A DNA stretch of 55,058 bases from Ophiosphaerella korrae (Eukaryota; Ascomycota; Dothideomycetes; Pleosporales; Phaeosphaeriaceae). Shown here in pieces: positions 1 to 15,200 of the stretch. Location of the stretch: positions 1-55,058 of the forward strand of contig JALNQF010000278.1 in assembly GCA_028456385.1 (NCBI GenBank). Reading direction: 5' to 3'. Every line of letters starts with the position of its first letter. The stretch's first letter is position 1. The position numbers and the translations under genes are program-made. The notes under the pieces were generated by a model that ran no database searches, was not told the origin of the DNA, and was given only the letters and a program-made list of their open reading frames with translations.

Positions 1-1237
1 ATCTTATAGCTATATTATAATACTCTTTAGTAGAGTAGTAATATAGAAAGTAGTATAATAAGCTATAGTAACTACTTTTACTACTAAAGCTAAGCTACTT
101 ATACTTAAGTATATAAGTAAAGAGGTAATAGTACTAAAAAGCTTTTTTAAGAGCTTATATTAGACTTAGAAGCTACTTAGATAATTTTTTATAATAATTA
201 GTAAACTATTAGACTTATTATAAGTAAAAATAAGAGAGTAATAATATATTTATATTATATAGATATATAGAATATATAGCTAAGATAAAAGTATACTAGA
301 GGCTTATTTTAAGTCTTTTATATACTAATAAGTAAGATACCTATAGATAGCCTAACTAAGTACTTCCTAGAGTAGTAATTTAAAAGATTTAAAGCTTACT
401 TTAACTTTAAAGATATATAAGCTAAGCTTAAGTTATAAAAATTATAAAAGTAAAGTATAAAGCTATAAAGAAGTCTTTAAATTAAAGTACTAAAGTATAG
501 AGCTAAAGCTTAGAGCTAAGTTTAAAATAAAGTATCTATTTAAAATATAAAATTAATAAACTTACTAAGAAGTACTTTTATATATAGATAATATATAAAA
601 GCTTTTTTAGCTTAAGTATCTTTAGCTAGTAAAGTAGTAACTACTCTTATTATAATAGTAGCTTTAGTAAGTATAGTAGTAGTAAGATTATAAGTAGAAG
701 TAGAAGTAGTAGTAAGTATAAGTATAAGTATAAGTTAAAGTAGAAGTAGAGGTAAAAGTAGTAAAAAAGTCTAAAGACTTAAAGTCTTTTCTATAACTTT
801 ACTAAGTAGTACATAGAAAGTTTTTTAAAGAGCTTTAAGCTCTCTCTTTAGAGCTTTATAAGTCTAAGTAGTAATAAGAGTAATAGTAGTATAGTAAGTA
901 ATTTTAAAGTTATAATATAAGTTAGTTAACTAATATTAGATAAAGAGCTAGAGTAACTCTTAAAGTAGTAAATTAAAAAGCTAAAGTAGCTTTTTAAATT
1001 AAACTTATATAAAAATATAGTTATAGCTACTAATAGTATAGTATATATAATACTAAACTCCTTCTTTAAAGAAGTTATAGTAGCTTCTATTAAAGTAACT
1101 TACTAATATACTATAAGTATAGTAAAAGTAAAGCTTTATATAAAAAGTACTTATAACTACTTTAAAAGAAAAGGTATAAGAAAGTAAAAGTAAAAGTATT
1201 TATAGTACTAAAGTTTTTTTAGTATACTTTTTCTTTT

Positions 1238-1303
<66 letters not shown>

Positions 1304-1789
1304 AAGTAGTATAAGAGTAAAAAGTATAAGTATAAGTAGCTTTTTTAGCTTTACTCTATAAGAACAAGTTAGTATAATAATTACTAATATAAAAAGTAAG
1401 CTTTAAAAGCTTTAAAAATAGTAACTTATAATAGCTATAATAATAGTTACTAAAGAGTTTATAAAGCTAAAAAAACTCTAAATATACTATATATAGTATA
1501 TAAGCGCTTAGTACTTATATATAAGCTTAAAATAAATAGAATTATAAGTAAAAGTATTTTTAACTAAGTTTAGATAACTACTATAAAACTTATTAAATAG
1601 CTCTACTACGTAGCTTACTTAGAGAGTATATTATAAGTTAGAGCTTTACTCTATATAATTTAAGTAAGCTTATAGTAGTAAGTAAGCTATATAAGTTATT
1701 TAAGCTACTCTACTATATATAAGTAGCTTAGCTTATATAACTCTTTAATTAATAATTATCTTTTACTTATTTCTAAGCTTATATCTTAT
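1..1789. other. AT-rich sequence without readable element
   Basis: RIP-type composition upstream of gypsy relic A. It contains purine-rich runs of AGT/AAGT triplets (about 640-760) and an (AGT)n microsatellite (1,242-1,299). I could not read a reverse transcriptase, transposase or gene here. It may hold the missing half of relic B if relic A inserted into it, but no sequence similarity was traced to show this. Confidence 0.6.
1242..1299 (+). repeat. (AGT)n microsatellite
   Basis: About 19 uninterrupted AGT trinucleotide units inside the AT-rich block. Confidence 0.97.
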
Positions 1790-4700
1790 AATAAAAGCTA
1801 ATATAAGTACTTATAAAGGAAAATTCCTAGAAGAATATAAGAAATAAGAAAAATAGCTTATAAAACCTAAAGAATATCTTTTAGAATATTAGCTATAAAA
1901 CTTAGTAATAAACTTAAAAGAAGATAAAAACGTAGGATAGAGCCTAGTTTATAGAAAAATAGAAGAAGAATCTAAAATTAAATAAGTATTTATTAAAAAT
2001 ATAATTAAGAAAAGATAAATATAAGAATCTAAATCTTTAGTAGTATATAAACTTATATTTATAGATAAAAAAAAAATAAGTAATAAAAAACTCTACGTAG
2101 ATTTTAGAAAAACTAATATAATTATAAATAAGAACTAATACTTACTACTATAAATAGATAGAATATAAAATAAGTTATAGAAAGTAAGAATCTTTATAAA
2201 ACTAGATATCTAGAACGCTTACTACTAGATTAGAATTAAAAAAAGAGATAAGTAGAAAATAGTATTTAGAATACAATATAGACTATATAAATACCTAGTT
2301 ATACTATTTAGCTTAATAAACGCACTAGCTACCTTTTAAAAAAGAATTAATATAGTACTAAGAGAGTACTTAGACGTATTTATATTTATATACTTAAATA
2401 ATATCTTTATATTTTTAGAAATAGAAGAAGAATATATATAATATATATATAAAGTACTAAGAAAATTAGTAGAAAGTAAACTATTCTTTAAAATAAGAAA
2501 ATATAAATTTTATATAAAGAAAATAGACTTCTTTAAATTTATTATAAAACTAAAGAAAATTAAGATTAACTTTAAAAAGATTAAGTTAATTAATAAATAG
2601 CTAATACTAAGAAACTTAAAAGAAGTATAATAATTTTATAAGCTAGTAAACTTTTATAAAAAGCTAATAATAAGATAGTCTAAAGATATAAAACTAATAA
2701 TAAAACTTATAAGAAAAGATACACTATTTAAATAGATAAAAGAATATAATAAAGTATTTAATAAGATTAAAAAGAAGTTTATAGAAAACCTAGTTATTAG
2801 AATATATAACCTAGACCTACTAGTAATTATAAAAATAGATATATCTAACTTAGTCTATAGAATAGTACTAATATAAGAAGATCTAAAAACTAAAAAAGAA
2901 TATCTAGTTAAATACTTTTCTAAGAAGATAAAGATAGTAGAACTTAATTACCTAATTTATAATAAAGAAATACTAGTAATCTATAAAGTATTTAAGTAAT
3001 AGAGAGTATACTTATAAAAAGTAAAATATAAGATAAAAGTCTATATAGATTATAAGAATCTTATAAGATTTATAATAAATAAATAACTATTATAATAATA
3101 TATAAGATAGTAGAAATTCTTATTAATATTTAATATAGAAATTATATATATAAAAGAAAAAAATAACTAATTTATAGATACTCTTAGTAGAAGACTAAAC
3201 TTATAAAAAGAAGTACTACTAGTATAGTTTTAGTATAGAATAAAAAAGGATACTTAGTCTTAAATATACTTAAAATAGCTATAATACTTAAAAGAAAAAA
3301 AAGTAAGCTAGATAAATAGATTTAGAAAATAATATAAAAAGTAGCTAAAAAAATAAAAAAACTAGAAATCTAAAAAAGACTTATATAAGCTTATAGAAGA
3401 ATATATATCTTAAAGAAAATTTAAAAAGAATTTATATAATAATTCTATAAATTACTAGTATATAGCTACTAAGGTATTAAAAAAATATTAAATAGACTAC
3501 TATAAGAATACTATATTCTATAAGTAAGATAATTAGTAATAGAAGTACTATAAGACTATATAGAATACTAAAGAAATAAATATAATAAATACGTACTATA
3601 TAAAATACTATAACTAGTAAAAGTACTAGAATAACTATAGAGAGTTATTATAATAGACTTTATTACAAAACTACTTAAGTTTAAAGATTTAATATTAGGA
3701 ATTAAGAATAATAGAATCCTAATAATAGTAAATAAACTTATAAAGTACTTATACTTTAGACTATATAAAGAAAAAAGTAGAATAGAAGTTACTATATATT
3801 AAGTTCTAGGGACTATAGTTAGTTAATATAGACTACTAAATAAAATTATTATAGATAGAGATATAAAATTTATATTAAAACTATAGAAAATAATAACTAT
3901 ATAATTAAGAATTAAATACGTAATATCTACTATATATTACTTATAAATAGATAGATAATTAGAATAAATAAACTAAATAGTAGAGTAATACTTAAGATAC
4001 TACTTTAACTATAACTAAAACAATTAGGTATAACTACTACCTATAGTATAGTTAGTATATAATAGCGTAAAGAATATAATAATAAAAATATTACTTTTTT
4101 TTATAAACTATAGATTTAACTCTAGTGTATATAGAATACTAAGACTAGAAGTATTTTAGTTTCTAAAAAGAAAAAACTTTACTAATAAACTAAAAGATAT
4201 ATATAACTAGCTAAGATAAGATATAGAATTCTTATATAACTAAATAGTAAAATACTATAATAAAAAGTATAAATAAAGACTTTAATTTAAAAAGAGAGAA
4301 AAAGTATAGTTATTATAAAAAAATATTAAGAGTAAAAGACTAAGCTTAAAACTAAACTATATTAAGATAAAACTATATAAAATTAAGAAAGAAGTTATAC
4401 TAGTTATATTTAAACTAAAGCTACTAAATAAAATAAAAATATACTTAACTTTCTATATAGTACTAATAGAGATAGTACTATAAAACGTAGAACTACTAGT
4501 ATATAAAGTAGATATATATAGAGAATAAGAAGAATAAAAAGTTAAGAAAATCTTAGTATATTAGTTTTATAATAGTAGGAACTACTATTTAGTAAAATAG
4601 ATAGAAATAGATAAGAAAAGATAACTATAAGAAGATATATAGGAACTAAAAGAGTTCTAAAATTAGAACTACTTAGAATACTTTATAGTAAATTAAGAAA

Positions 4701-5310
4701 ACTAATAATACTACTACTAAATAGAAAGGTAATAGGAATACTTAATATAATAAGAGTAGCTTTTACTATAGCTTTAAAATTAAGCTTAAACTTTATAAAA
4801 GTAGCTTATACTATAAACTTCTTATTATTTAAAGCTTTTATTTTATAAAGATAAACTAAATAAGTATAATTTTCTACTTATATACTTAAAATCTAATTAC
4901 GTTCTTTTTTAGCTTTAGTAATCTATTTAGATAGTTTATTTTAAGTATAGTTAATAGCTCTCTCTATTATAAATAAGTATAGATACGTAAATAAGTATTA
5001 TTAACCTATACTCTATAAAAGATATACTAGAAAGATTATAAAATATATAAGTATTAGTATAAATATATACTTTATAAGCCTTACTATACTTTAAAGAAAT
5101 ATACTCTAGAGAAAGATTTATAGATTTATAATAAGAATAAAGAAATATAGTAATACTATAATATAATATATAATCTACTAATTAAAGATAATAGAGAGTA
5201 GATTTAGTAAGTATAAAGAAAGATAAAGAGCTTAATATTAATAAGGAAATAGAATTAATAACTTTAGCTCTAGGATAGATAAACTAGAGCTTACTTAAAA
5301 GAAAAGATAG
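1790..5310 (+). mobile_element. Relic A: Ty3/gypsy chromovirus, 5'-truncated, RIP-mutated pol
   Basis: Reading the plus strand through stops gives gypsy reverse transcriptase: LYVDFRKTNI near 2,093, IRIKKGDK near 2,235, then FSLINALATFQKRIN and the catalytic region IYLNNIFIF near 2,390-2,410 (YLDDI box, D to N as expected from RIP). Integrase-like sequence follows to about 4,200. A chromodomain-like tail (VEKIL...YYLVKW) lies near 4,540-4,610, which marks chromoviruses. The sequence aligns with the inverted copy A' (12,219-17,500) only from about 1,790 onward, so gag and most of the protease are missing. The non-coding 3' part (4,750-5,310) also matches A' and leads into the LTR. Dead copy. 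Confidence 0.87.
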
Positions 5311-5775
5311 TATTATAAGTATAATAAGAGAAACTAAGATAAAACTAATTAGTTTTAACTTAGGTACTAATAAAGTATAAGATAAGTAAAGTAATAACTT
5401 TAATTAGAAAACTACTTATAACTAAGATATATAGTAGTAATCTATAATTATATAAGAATAGATTAAAGTAATCTATAATAATATAAGAATAGATTAGAAG
5501 TAATCTATAATTATATATAAATAGATTAGTAATAATTTATAGTATTATATAAATAGATTAGTATAAGTATATAGTTAATATAATACGTATTATTAGGATA
5601 GTATTAATAATTTAATCTTTTAACTATAGAACGCTAATATAAAATAGTTATAAAATATCTTCTATTACTTATAGTCTATTATTAACTACTATATAAGCTT
5701 TTATTATTACCTCCTAATTTACTAATACTTTATAAGAGCTACTAAGAAGTTAACTCTAGTAAGCCTATTATATTA
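5311..5775 (+). repeat. 3' LTR of relic A (RIP-mutated)
   Basis: It begins TATTATAAGTATAATAAGAG, the C-to-T/G-to-A form of TGTTACAGGCGTAACAAGAG, which starts (minus strand) the less mutated LTR at 21,308. Positions 5,436-5,575 hold several copies of a roughly 29-bp unit (TAATCTATAATTATATAAR...), the mutated form of the GATCTGTTTGCACGTGATTA units at 20,887-21,010. The end near AGTTAACTCTAGTA is shared with the LTR copies at 11,760 and 54,765. Immediately downstream starts relic B, so relic A probably inserted into B. Confidence 0.82.
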
Positions 5776-8772
5776 AAGTTAATAAATCTTAGAAATAATT
5801 ATATATCTTTAACTATCTTAAGTTCTTTTTATTCTTTTACTACTTTATTTTTTTTTTAGCTTATCTTAACTTTATTAATACCTATTATATATCCTAGAAA
5901 CTTTACTTCTATTTTATACTATTTATACTTCTTTAGCTTTAGTTATAAGTTATATTAGTCTAAGTACTATAGTACTATTATTACTTACTCTATATACTTA
6001 CTTTCTTTTTTAAAATATATTAGTATATTATCTAGGTAAGCTATAATAAACCTATCTAAGTATTCTTATAATATATTATTAATTAGTCTTTAGAATATTA
6101 CTAGTATATTTATTAGTTTAAGAAGTATTACTATATACTTATAATATCTATAGTATATTTAGAATACTATTTTTTACTTTTTACTTACTTTAATTTATAT
6201 TAAGTAGTATCTATCTTTTAGGTCTAGCTTTATAAAAACCTTAGCTTAGCTTTACTTATTTTAAAGTTTATCTATATTTAGTAGTAAGTATTAGTCTTTT
6301 ACTATAATATTATTTAGTTTTTAGTAGTTTACGTATATCTTTAGTAGTTTTTTCTTCTTTAGTATAAAGAGAATTAGAAATCCTACTAATAATAAGGATT
6401 CTTATATATATTCTTTCTTTAAGTCTCTATTTAGTTTTTCTTAGAGTATTACTAATTTACTTTCTATTAATTAGTAAATAAGCTTAAAAGGTAGCTCTTT
6501 TCTTTTTTATAACTTAATTATATAGTCTTAGAGTTAGTACTTAAGTAATACTAGTATATTTATTTCTTCTATAAATAAGTAGCTAAACTTCTTATATTAT
6601 TTTAAGATCTTAGGAGTTATATATTACTTCTTTACTCTTACTTTTTAGTTTAGTACTCTTTTAGTACTTATAAAAGTACTTATTTTCTCTTAATAAGTTA
6701 TTATTAAAGCTACTATTTTATATAGTACTTTCTTATCTACTATTAAATACTACTAATATATAGGCTTAGATTTACGTATATCTTTATAGTTATTAAATAA
6801 GAAGTTTTAGTTTTTTTAATTAACTCTAAGATTAAACTTTTATAGCTATAGGAGTCCTAGTATAATATTTTTATTAGCTAAAACTAATACGTTTAAAGTA
6901 ATATTTATACTATATCTTTAAATAATAATCTCTATAGTTACTTTATTACTAACTATTAAGTTTTCTAGTATTAGTTATCTATTTATAATATAGATTAGAT
7001 ATAGTATTTTCTTTACTTATAGTTAGAGTTTTACTTATTCTACTACTTCTAGTATAATTAGGTTTATAAATAACTTTAAATCTACTAATACTTTTATTTT
7101 TTCTCTCTTTATCTTTACTAAGAGTTTAATAAGTCTTTTAGCGTTAATAGTATTATAGCTTCTAGATATATATCTAGTATTAGCTATTTACTTAAAAAAG
7201 ACTTAATCTTATAATCTTTATTTATCTTTTACTAAAATCTTTAGAGTATTTTAATTTCTTTATATTATTTATACCTTTCTAGTATATAAGTTTACTAGAT
7301 TAGATTAATATATTAGTTATTTATAAGTATCTTACTTATATTTATATTTTCTTTAGTTATACTTAAAAAGTACTCTACTTCTTACTTATTTTATAGGTAT
7401 TATTTATATCTTATATTTATATACTCTTCTTAGTTCTATTTATATTTAGATTTCTTATAAAAGAAATATCTAGATCTTATTTTATTAGAATAGTAAGTAA
7501 AGTAGTTATTATAGTAATATTCTATCTATAATAGTAGTAAATAGTTTAGGTTATATAAGTATAGCTAGTATTATAGTTCTTATATTAATACTAAATCTAT
7601 AATAATTAGTACTTAATTATTATTTATATATAATAATTTATATTACTAAGTTTATTTTACTTAGTATTTTTTATTTTACTATTCTTTTACTAAGTAGTAG
7701 CTATCTACTAGTTTCTAGATTTTTTTTATAAATTTATCTTATACCTTAGTATTTTCTTACTTTAGCTCTAGTATCTTAGGTACTATTTTATATTTAGAAG
7801 TCTTAAGTTCTTAGTTTTTTTTTTATTCTTATTTTAAGCTATATATACTTACTTTCTTAGATATAGTATTATTTTATACTTATACCTTACCTTTCTTTAG
7901 TATAGCTAAAAGTATTCTAAAGTATTTATTTTAGCTTATTTTTACTTTAACTAATACTTTCTTATATAGCTTTATATTCTTAGTAGTATCTTTATAGCTT
8001 TTACTTTATTATCTATTATAAAGTTTATTAGTTATATAGTAATCTTATAGTAGTTATATTTTTTACTTATATCTTACTACTAAAGGTTTATAGTTTTGTA
8101 ATCTCTCTTCTTTTAGCTTCTTCTAGGGATTACTTTTTATTCTTCTTCTCTATCTTTATCTTACTACTTAAGTATATTAATTTATTATATAATCTTATTC
8201 TTTACTTAGTAATTTTTTACTAAGTACTTTATTTTACTATACTTATAGTATTTTTAGCTTTTTACTCTCTTAAAGTTTTTATAGTAATTATATTTTTATT
8301 TTCTTAGGTTTATATTATTAATATATATTTTATTTAGCTTAAAGTATTTATAGCTACTTTAAACTTAGTTATTTTTATTTTTATATTAGTACTTATACTT
8401 AGGTTTATACTTTTTACTTTTTATATATAGTACTTTTATACTTTTAGCTTCTACTATATATTTATATATATAGTTATTAACTTAAATTACTTTTTTTATT
8501 AGGTTTTCTAATATCTTAATTATAGCTCTACTATATATTAGCTTACTTTAAATATTACTTTTAAGTTTTTATTAAAATATTTTTATTAATAATTTATTAT
8601 TTTATTCTATTTATATTACGTAGCTTTAGAACTTATTAGTATAGTTTACTACTACCTTATATTATTATAGCTACTATATTACTTACTCTACTACTACTAT
8701 TTTATTTACTAGTAAAAAAGCTTATTATACTTTATTTTTAAACTTAATTTATTTTTTAAATATCTTATTATA

Positions 8773-8828
<56 letters not shown>

Positions 8829-8830
8829 AG
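5776..8830 (-). mobile_element. Relic B: second Ty3/gypsy family, gag-pol fragment, RIP-mutated
   Basis: On the minus strand, from about 6,370 down to 5,850, the frame reads VNYxKLNNIIVKDxYLLLN, IKLDLKDRYYLI, then IAYLDNILIY (YLDDI box) and VKFLGYIIGINK, i.e. a gypsy reverse transcriptase different from relic A. Protease/gag should lie toward 8,830 but cannot be read reliably. The pol frame is cut at about 5,776 by the LTR of relic A before RNase H and integrase. A (TTA)n microsatellite lies at 8,774-8,827 near its presumed 5' part. Confidence 0.75.
8774..8827 (+). repeat. (TTA)n microsatellite
   Basis: About 18 TTA/ATT units in tandem within the AT-rich block. Confidence 0.97.
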
Positions 8831-9559
8831 TATTTTTTAAAGTATAGTATAACTTATTTCTTTACTTTACTTCTTATATAAAATAATATAAGTATAGCTT
8901 TATTTTTATTTTAAACTTAGTTTACTTTAAAATAAAAATTAAGTTATAAGATTTATAGCTTAAGCTTATTTTATTCTCTATAGTAGAAGTTTAGCTTAGT
9001 AACTTTAGAAGTAGTTATATAAGTTACTTTTATATACTAGTTATTTATATTTATTAATATATTACTTATTTTAAAAGTATTTAATATATTAATTCTTTAG
9101 AACTAAGTAAAAGTAATAAAAGTAAGTAAGCTTCTATAAAATATATAAAGTTAATAAATAAGTTAGTTACTTAACTTAATTAATAGTTAGCTTTTATTAG
9201 AGTATTATAAAGTATATAAGTATTAATAAGTAAATAAGAATCTAATTAAAGTATTAGTTATAATACTCTATTAAGATAAAAGGTAAAGAAGAGATTAAAT
9301 ATAATAGTTTATAAAAGTCTATTAATATTTCTTTATACTTACTATTTAGTATTTATTTCTAAGTACTTACTCTAGAGTATTTACTCTAAAGCGCTTATTC
9401 TAGAGTATTTACTCTAAAGTATTTACTCTAGAGCGTTTACTACTAAATAGTTATATATTCTACTATACTATATTACTTAGCTTAATTACGTATAATATAA
9501 TAGCTTACTTACTACTTAGTATTATAATATAAGCTAATATTATATACTAATACTAGCTA

Positions 9560-11770
9560 TATATAAAAAAGTAAATATAACTATTATAAACTAAAGAAGC
9601 TAAAAAGAAAAAAAAACTACTAAATAAACTAGTTAAAGTTAGAAAGAAATAAAAAAACTTTAAAAAAAGTAAAGTAAAATAAACTAGTATAAAATAACTT
9701 AGCTAAACCTAAAAAGTATAAAGATAAAACTAATTACTAGCTTTTTATATATTTTAACTATAAAGACTTTATATATAAGATTATTAATTATATAAAGTTT
9801 AAAAAATAAATATTAAGTATAGCTTTAACTAAGCTAGAAAAAGAAAAAAAATATTAAAAACTAATTCTTTACTTTATAGCTTATAAAGCCTTATTAAGAA
9901 AAAAAAAACTTAGGTTTTTTCTATACTACTACTTATATATAGCTAAGATATTTCTTAATAATTAAAGTAGTAATAAGTATATTACTATAGCTTAAAGCTA
10001 TAATAAATAAAAAGTTATAACTTAACTTCTTATTAGCTATAGTAGTAAAGGAATAGAGCCTTTTTATTACTTTTCTACTTAATATAATAGTAGAAAGTAT
10101 AAATAAAAAAAAGTTAAATATATATAATATAATAATAGTAGACGTTATCTTTATAGATATACGTAAGCGTATATAGATATACTAAGTAATATTTATAGTA
10201 ATAAATACTAAAAAGTATAATATATACTTTAGTTTACTTTAGATTAATAAGTATAAACCTAAAATAAGCTATAGTACTAAGAAAGTACTCTTCTAAAGTA
10301 AAAAAGCTAAAGATATACTTAAGTTTAAACTAGTAAGTATAAAAGATACTAAATAGTTTAACTAAATAATATATATTCTATAGAGTAATATATATATATA
10401 TATATTTAGTAAGCTATATAAGATAAAGTAGCTTAATTAGCTTTAAAGAAAGCTTATTACTTTTATAATACGCTAAGTATATAGATATAACTTCTAAAAA
10501 AAACTTTATAACTCTAGTAAAGTATAAACTTTAAAATTTAGCTATAAATTTAGTATAAAATATATAACTACTTTACTAGCTACTATATAATTTTTTAGTA
10601 ACTAAGTTATAAGTACTAAAGAAGTACTTAGCTAACTTTATAAGTTAAAAGTAGATAAAATACTTAAAATCTTTAGTAAAAGTACTAATACTTTTTATAA
10701 AAAAAAAAGATAGTAGCTTAAAGCTATATAGAGACTATAGAGGTTTTAATAAAATAATATTTAAAAACTAGTATTTATTACTTCTAATTATAAAGTTACT
10801 AAAGTAGTTAGCTAAAGTAAAGTACTATACTAAGCTTAATATTAGAGATATATACTACTATATTAGAATTAAAAAAAGAAATAAATAGAAAACTACTTTT
10901 AAAACTAAATATAGCTACTTTAAGTATATAGTAATACTTTTTAGCTTTATAAATACTTTAGCTTAGTTCTAAGTTTATATAAACTAAGTATTAGTAAGTT
11001 TTATTAATATTACCTATATTATTTACTTTAATAATATTTTAGTCTTTTTAGATATAGAAGAGAAGTATATAAGCTATATAAAAGAAGTACTAAAAAAGCT
11101 ATACTAATTTAAGCTATCTATAAAGCTTAAAAAATATAAGTAGTATATATAGTATATAAAGTACCTAGAGTATATTATTTTACTTAAAAGAGTTAGTATA
11201 GATATAAGTTATATTATAATAGTTTAAAAATAGCTAATTTTATATATAGTATATAAAATAAAAGTATTTATTAGTTTTATAAACTACTATAAGTAATTTA
11301 TAAGTAGATTCTTTTATATTACTTTATTTCTAATAAAATTAACTTAAAAGAGCTTAAATATAGCCTAGAGTAAGCTTACTTAAAAGAGAAAAGAAAGCTA
11401 AAAAATTAAAATTAGAAAAGAAGTACGCTAAACCTTTTAAAAACTAAAAAATACTTTCTTTAAAGTATTTATTTTTACGTACTTTATATAAAGAAAAGAA
11501 ACTAAAGTAAAAATTAATACTTTAAGTAAAGTAATTATAAGTATATTAAGCTAATTAGTTTTAACTAAAAGTAACTTAGCTTAGTAAAAGCTAGTTAACT
11601 TCTTTTTAAAAAAATTTATCTAAGTAGAGTATAATTATAATACGTATAACTAAAAGTTACTTATAATAACTAAGAGCTTAGAGTACTAGTACTACTACTT
11701 TAATAGAGTTTTATTTAAGATTTTTATAAACTACTATAACCTAAAATAGTTTATAGATATAATAGGTATA
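9560..11770 (+). mobile_element. Relic C: Ty3/gypsy pol fragment, RIP-mutated
   Basis: The plus strand near 10,740-11,230 reads YxDYRGFNKI, then LLKxLAKVKYYTKLNIRD, IRIKKRNKxKTTFKTKY, YFNNILVF (YLDDI box) and YLEYIIL, a reverse transcriptase. RNase H onset follows near 11,440-11,560 (FKKLKNTFFKVFIFTYF). Its wording is closer to MAGGY/Tf1-like pols than relics A or B; this is impression only. Integrase is missing: the frame stops where the LTR of A' begins at about 11,760. Upstream 9,580-10,650 probably holds gag/protease. Confidence 0.78.
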
Positions 11771-12218
11771 CTAAAGTTAACTCTCTAATAAGTCTTAAGT
11801 TATTAGTAGATTAAGAAGTAATAATAAAAGCTTATATTATAATTAGTAATAACTATAAATAATAGTTAATTTTTATATATAATATTAAGTATTAGTATTC
11901 TATAGTTAAAAGATTAGATTACTAATACTATCTTAATAATACGTATTATTACTAACTATATAGTACTATTATCTTAGTAACTTTATTACTTTATATTTAC
12001 TAAAATCGCGAATTTATAAATTTATTACGTAATAGCTTTATAACTTTATATTTACTAAGATCGCGAATTTATAAATTTATTATATATCTCTATTATAGTT
12101 AGTTTTCTAATTAAGCTTATTATCTTATAAGTTATTACTTTACTTATCTTATACTTTATTAGTAGCTAAGTATAAACTAATTAGCTCTATCTTAGTTTTT
12201 CTTATTACTACTATAATA
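11760..12218 (-). repeat. 3' LTR of relic A' (RIP-mutated, variant subtype)
   Basis: Matches the LTRs at 5,311-5,775 and 20,700-21,308 in reverse orientation relative to A. The inner repeat differs from those: instead of the 29-bp units it carries two copies of a roughly 54-bp unit (11,985-12,086) containing ACTTTATATTTACTAARATC and GCGAATTTATAAATTTATTA. The same inner unit occurs in the LTR at 54,990-55,058, so two LTR subtypes exist. Confidence 0.8.
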
Positions 12219-15200
12219 CTATTTCTTCTTCTATATAGTCTTTTATTTCTCTATACTAAAGCTAAAGTTATTAATCTTATTTTTTTATTAATCTCTAGTT
12301 CTTTATTACTCTTTATACTATCTTACTTTTAGTATAATAAACTTTTTTTTATAGCTTTTATTATTTATAATAAAATTAAAATATTTCTTTATTATTATTA
12401 TATAGAGCTAGGTCTTACTTATCTTATATCTTTAAATAATAGTAAATATTATAATAAGTATATTCTTACTAATATTTAATATAAATATATTTCTTCTAAA
12501 GTTTTTCTTATAGAGTATAAGTATTTAATTTCTATATAGTCTCTTTCTACTAAGTTATATAAAGTAAGCTATTAATAAAGCTTAAGTATAATTATTATTA
12601 TAGCTTACTATAGCTAAAGCTAAGTATAAGTTAACTCTTTATAAGCTAGTAAAGCTTTATTTTTATATTAAGCGTTTTTATAAGATAAAAGCTTAAAATA
12701 ATACTAAGTTATTTAAATAGTTTTATACTTTAAAAGCTAAGTTAGATTTAGATAATATAGTAGAGGCTACTCTAGCTCCTATTATATTAAGCGCTCTTAT
12801 TACCTTTTTATCTAGTAGTAGTATTATTAATTTTCTTAGTTTACTATAAAGTATTCTAGAAAGTTTTAACTTTAGAACTCTTTTAGTTTCTTAAAGTAAT
12901 TAAGATTATTTTCTAGTTTTTATATTTTTTCTTATAGTTATCCTTTTTTATTTATACCTATCTATTTTACTAGGTAGTAGTTTCTACTATTATAGAACTA
13001 ATATTCTAGAATTTCTTTTACTTTTTATTTTTTCTATTCTTTATATATATCTACTTTATATACTAGTAGTTCTATATTCTATAGTACTATTTCTAGTAAT
13101 ATTATATAAAAAGTTAAGTATATCTTTATTTTATCTAGTAGCTTTAACTTAAATATAACTAGTATAATTTTTTTTTTAATTTTATATAGTTTTATCTTAA
13201 TATAGTTTAGTTTTAAGCTTAGTTATTTACTCTTAATATTCTTTTATACTAACTATACTTTTTCTCTTTCTTTAAATTAAAGTCTCTCTTAATATTTTCT
13301 ATTATAGTATTTTATTATTTAATTATATAAGAACTCTACGTCTTATTTTAGTTAATTATATATATCTCTTAGTTTATTAATAAAGTTTTTTTTTCTTAGA
13401 GACTAAGATACTTTTTATTTTAGTATTTAATATATACTAGAGTTAAATCTATAGTTTATAAAAAAAAGTAATACTCTTATTACTATATTCTTTATACTAT
13501 TATATACTAATTATACTATAGGTAGTAGCTATACCTAATTATTTTAGTTATAGTTAAAGTAGTATCTTAGGTATTATTCTACTATCTAATTTATTTATTC
13601 TAATTATCTATCTATTTATAAGTAGTATACTATAGATATTATATATTTAGCTCCTAATTATACTATTATTATTTTCTATAGTTTTAATATAAATCTTATA
13701 TCTTTATCTATAATTATTTTATCTAGTAGTCTATATTAGCTAATTATAGTTCTTAGAACCTAGTATATAGTAACTTCTATCTTACTTTTCTTTTTATATA
13801 GTTTAAAGTATAAGTACTTTATAAGCTTATTTACTATTATTAAGATTTTATTATACTTAACTTTTAATATTAAGTTTTTTAACTTAAGTAACTTTATAAT
13901 AAAGTCTATTATAATAACTCTTTATAGTTATTTTAGTATTTTAACTAGTTATAGTATTTTATATAGTATATATCTACTATACTTATTTTTATAGTATTTT
14001 ATATAGTTTTATAGTACTTCTATTACTAGCTATTTTACTTTTAAAATATAGTAGTTTTATAGTAGTCTATCTAGAGTTTTATTAACTTCTTAGTATTTAT
14101 ATACTAGTAATTTATAGAATTATTATATAAATTCTCTTTAGATTTTTTTTAGAATATATATTCTTTTATAAGCTTATATATATTTTTTTTAAACTTTTAG
14201 TTTTTCTATTTCTTTAGATACTTTTTATATTATTTTTTAAATCTATTTATCTAGCTTATTACTTATTCTTTTAAGTATTATAGCTATTTTAAGTATATTT
14301 AAAATTAAATATCTTTTTTTATTCTTTACTAAAACTATACTCGTAGTATTTACTTTTTCTTATAAGTTTAGCTTTCTACTAAGAGTATATATAAATTAGT
14401 TATCTTTCTCTTTTATATATATAATTTCTAGGTTAAATATTAATAAGACTTTCTACTATCTTATATAGTATTATAATAAGTTTTTATTTATTATAAATTT
14501 TATAAGATTCTTATAGTTTATATAGACTTTTATTTAGTACTTTACTTTTTATAAGTATACTTTCTATTACTTAAATACTTTATAGATTACTAGTATTTCT
14601 TTATTATAAATTAAGTAGTTTAGCTCTACTAGTTTTATTTTCTTAGAGAAGTATTTAACTAAATATTCTTATTTAGTCTTTTTATTTTCTTATATTAGTA
14701 CTATTTTATAGACTAAAGTAAACGCGTCTATTTTTACTATTACTAGTAAGTCTAGGTTATATATTCTAATAACTAGATTCTTTATAAACTTTCTTTTAAT
14801 TTTATTAAATACTTTATTATATTCTTTTATCTATTTAAATAGTATATTATTTTTTATAAGTTTTATTATAAGTTTTATATCTTTAGACTATTTTACTATT
14901 AATTTTCTATAAAAGTTTACTAGCCTATAAAATTATTATACTTCTTTTAGGTTCTTTAGTATTAGCTATTTATTAATTAACTTAATCTTTCTTAAATTAA
15001 TTTTTATTTTTCTTAGTTTAATAATAAATCTAAAGAAATATATTTCTTTTATATAGAATTTATATTTTCTTATTTTAAAAAATAGTTTATTTTCTACTAG
15101 TTTTTCTAGTACTTTATATATATATTATATATATTCTTCTTCTATTCTTAAGAATATAAAGATATTATCTAAGTATATAAATATAAATATATCTAAGTAC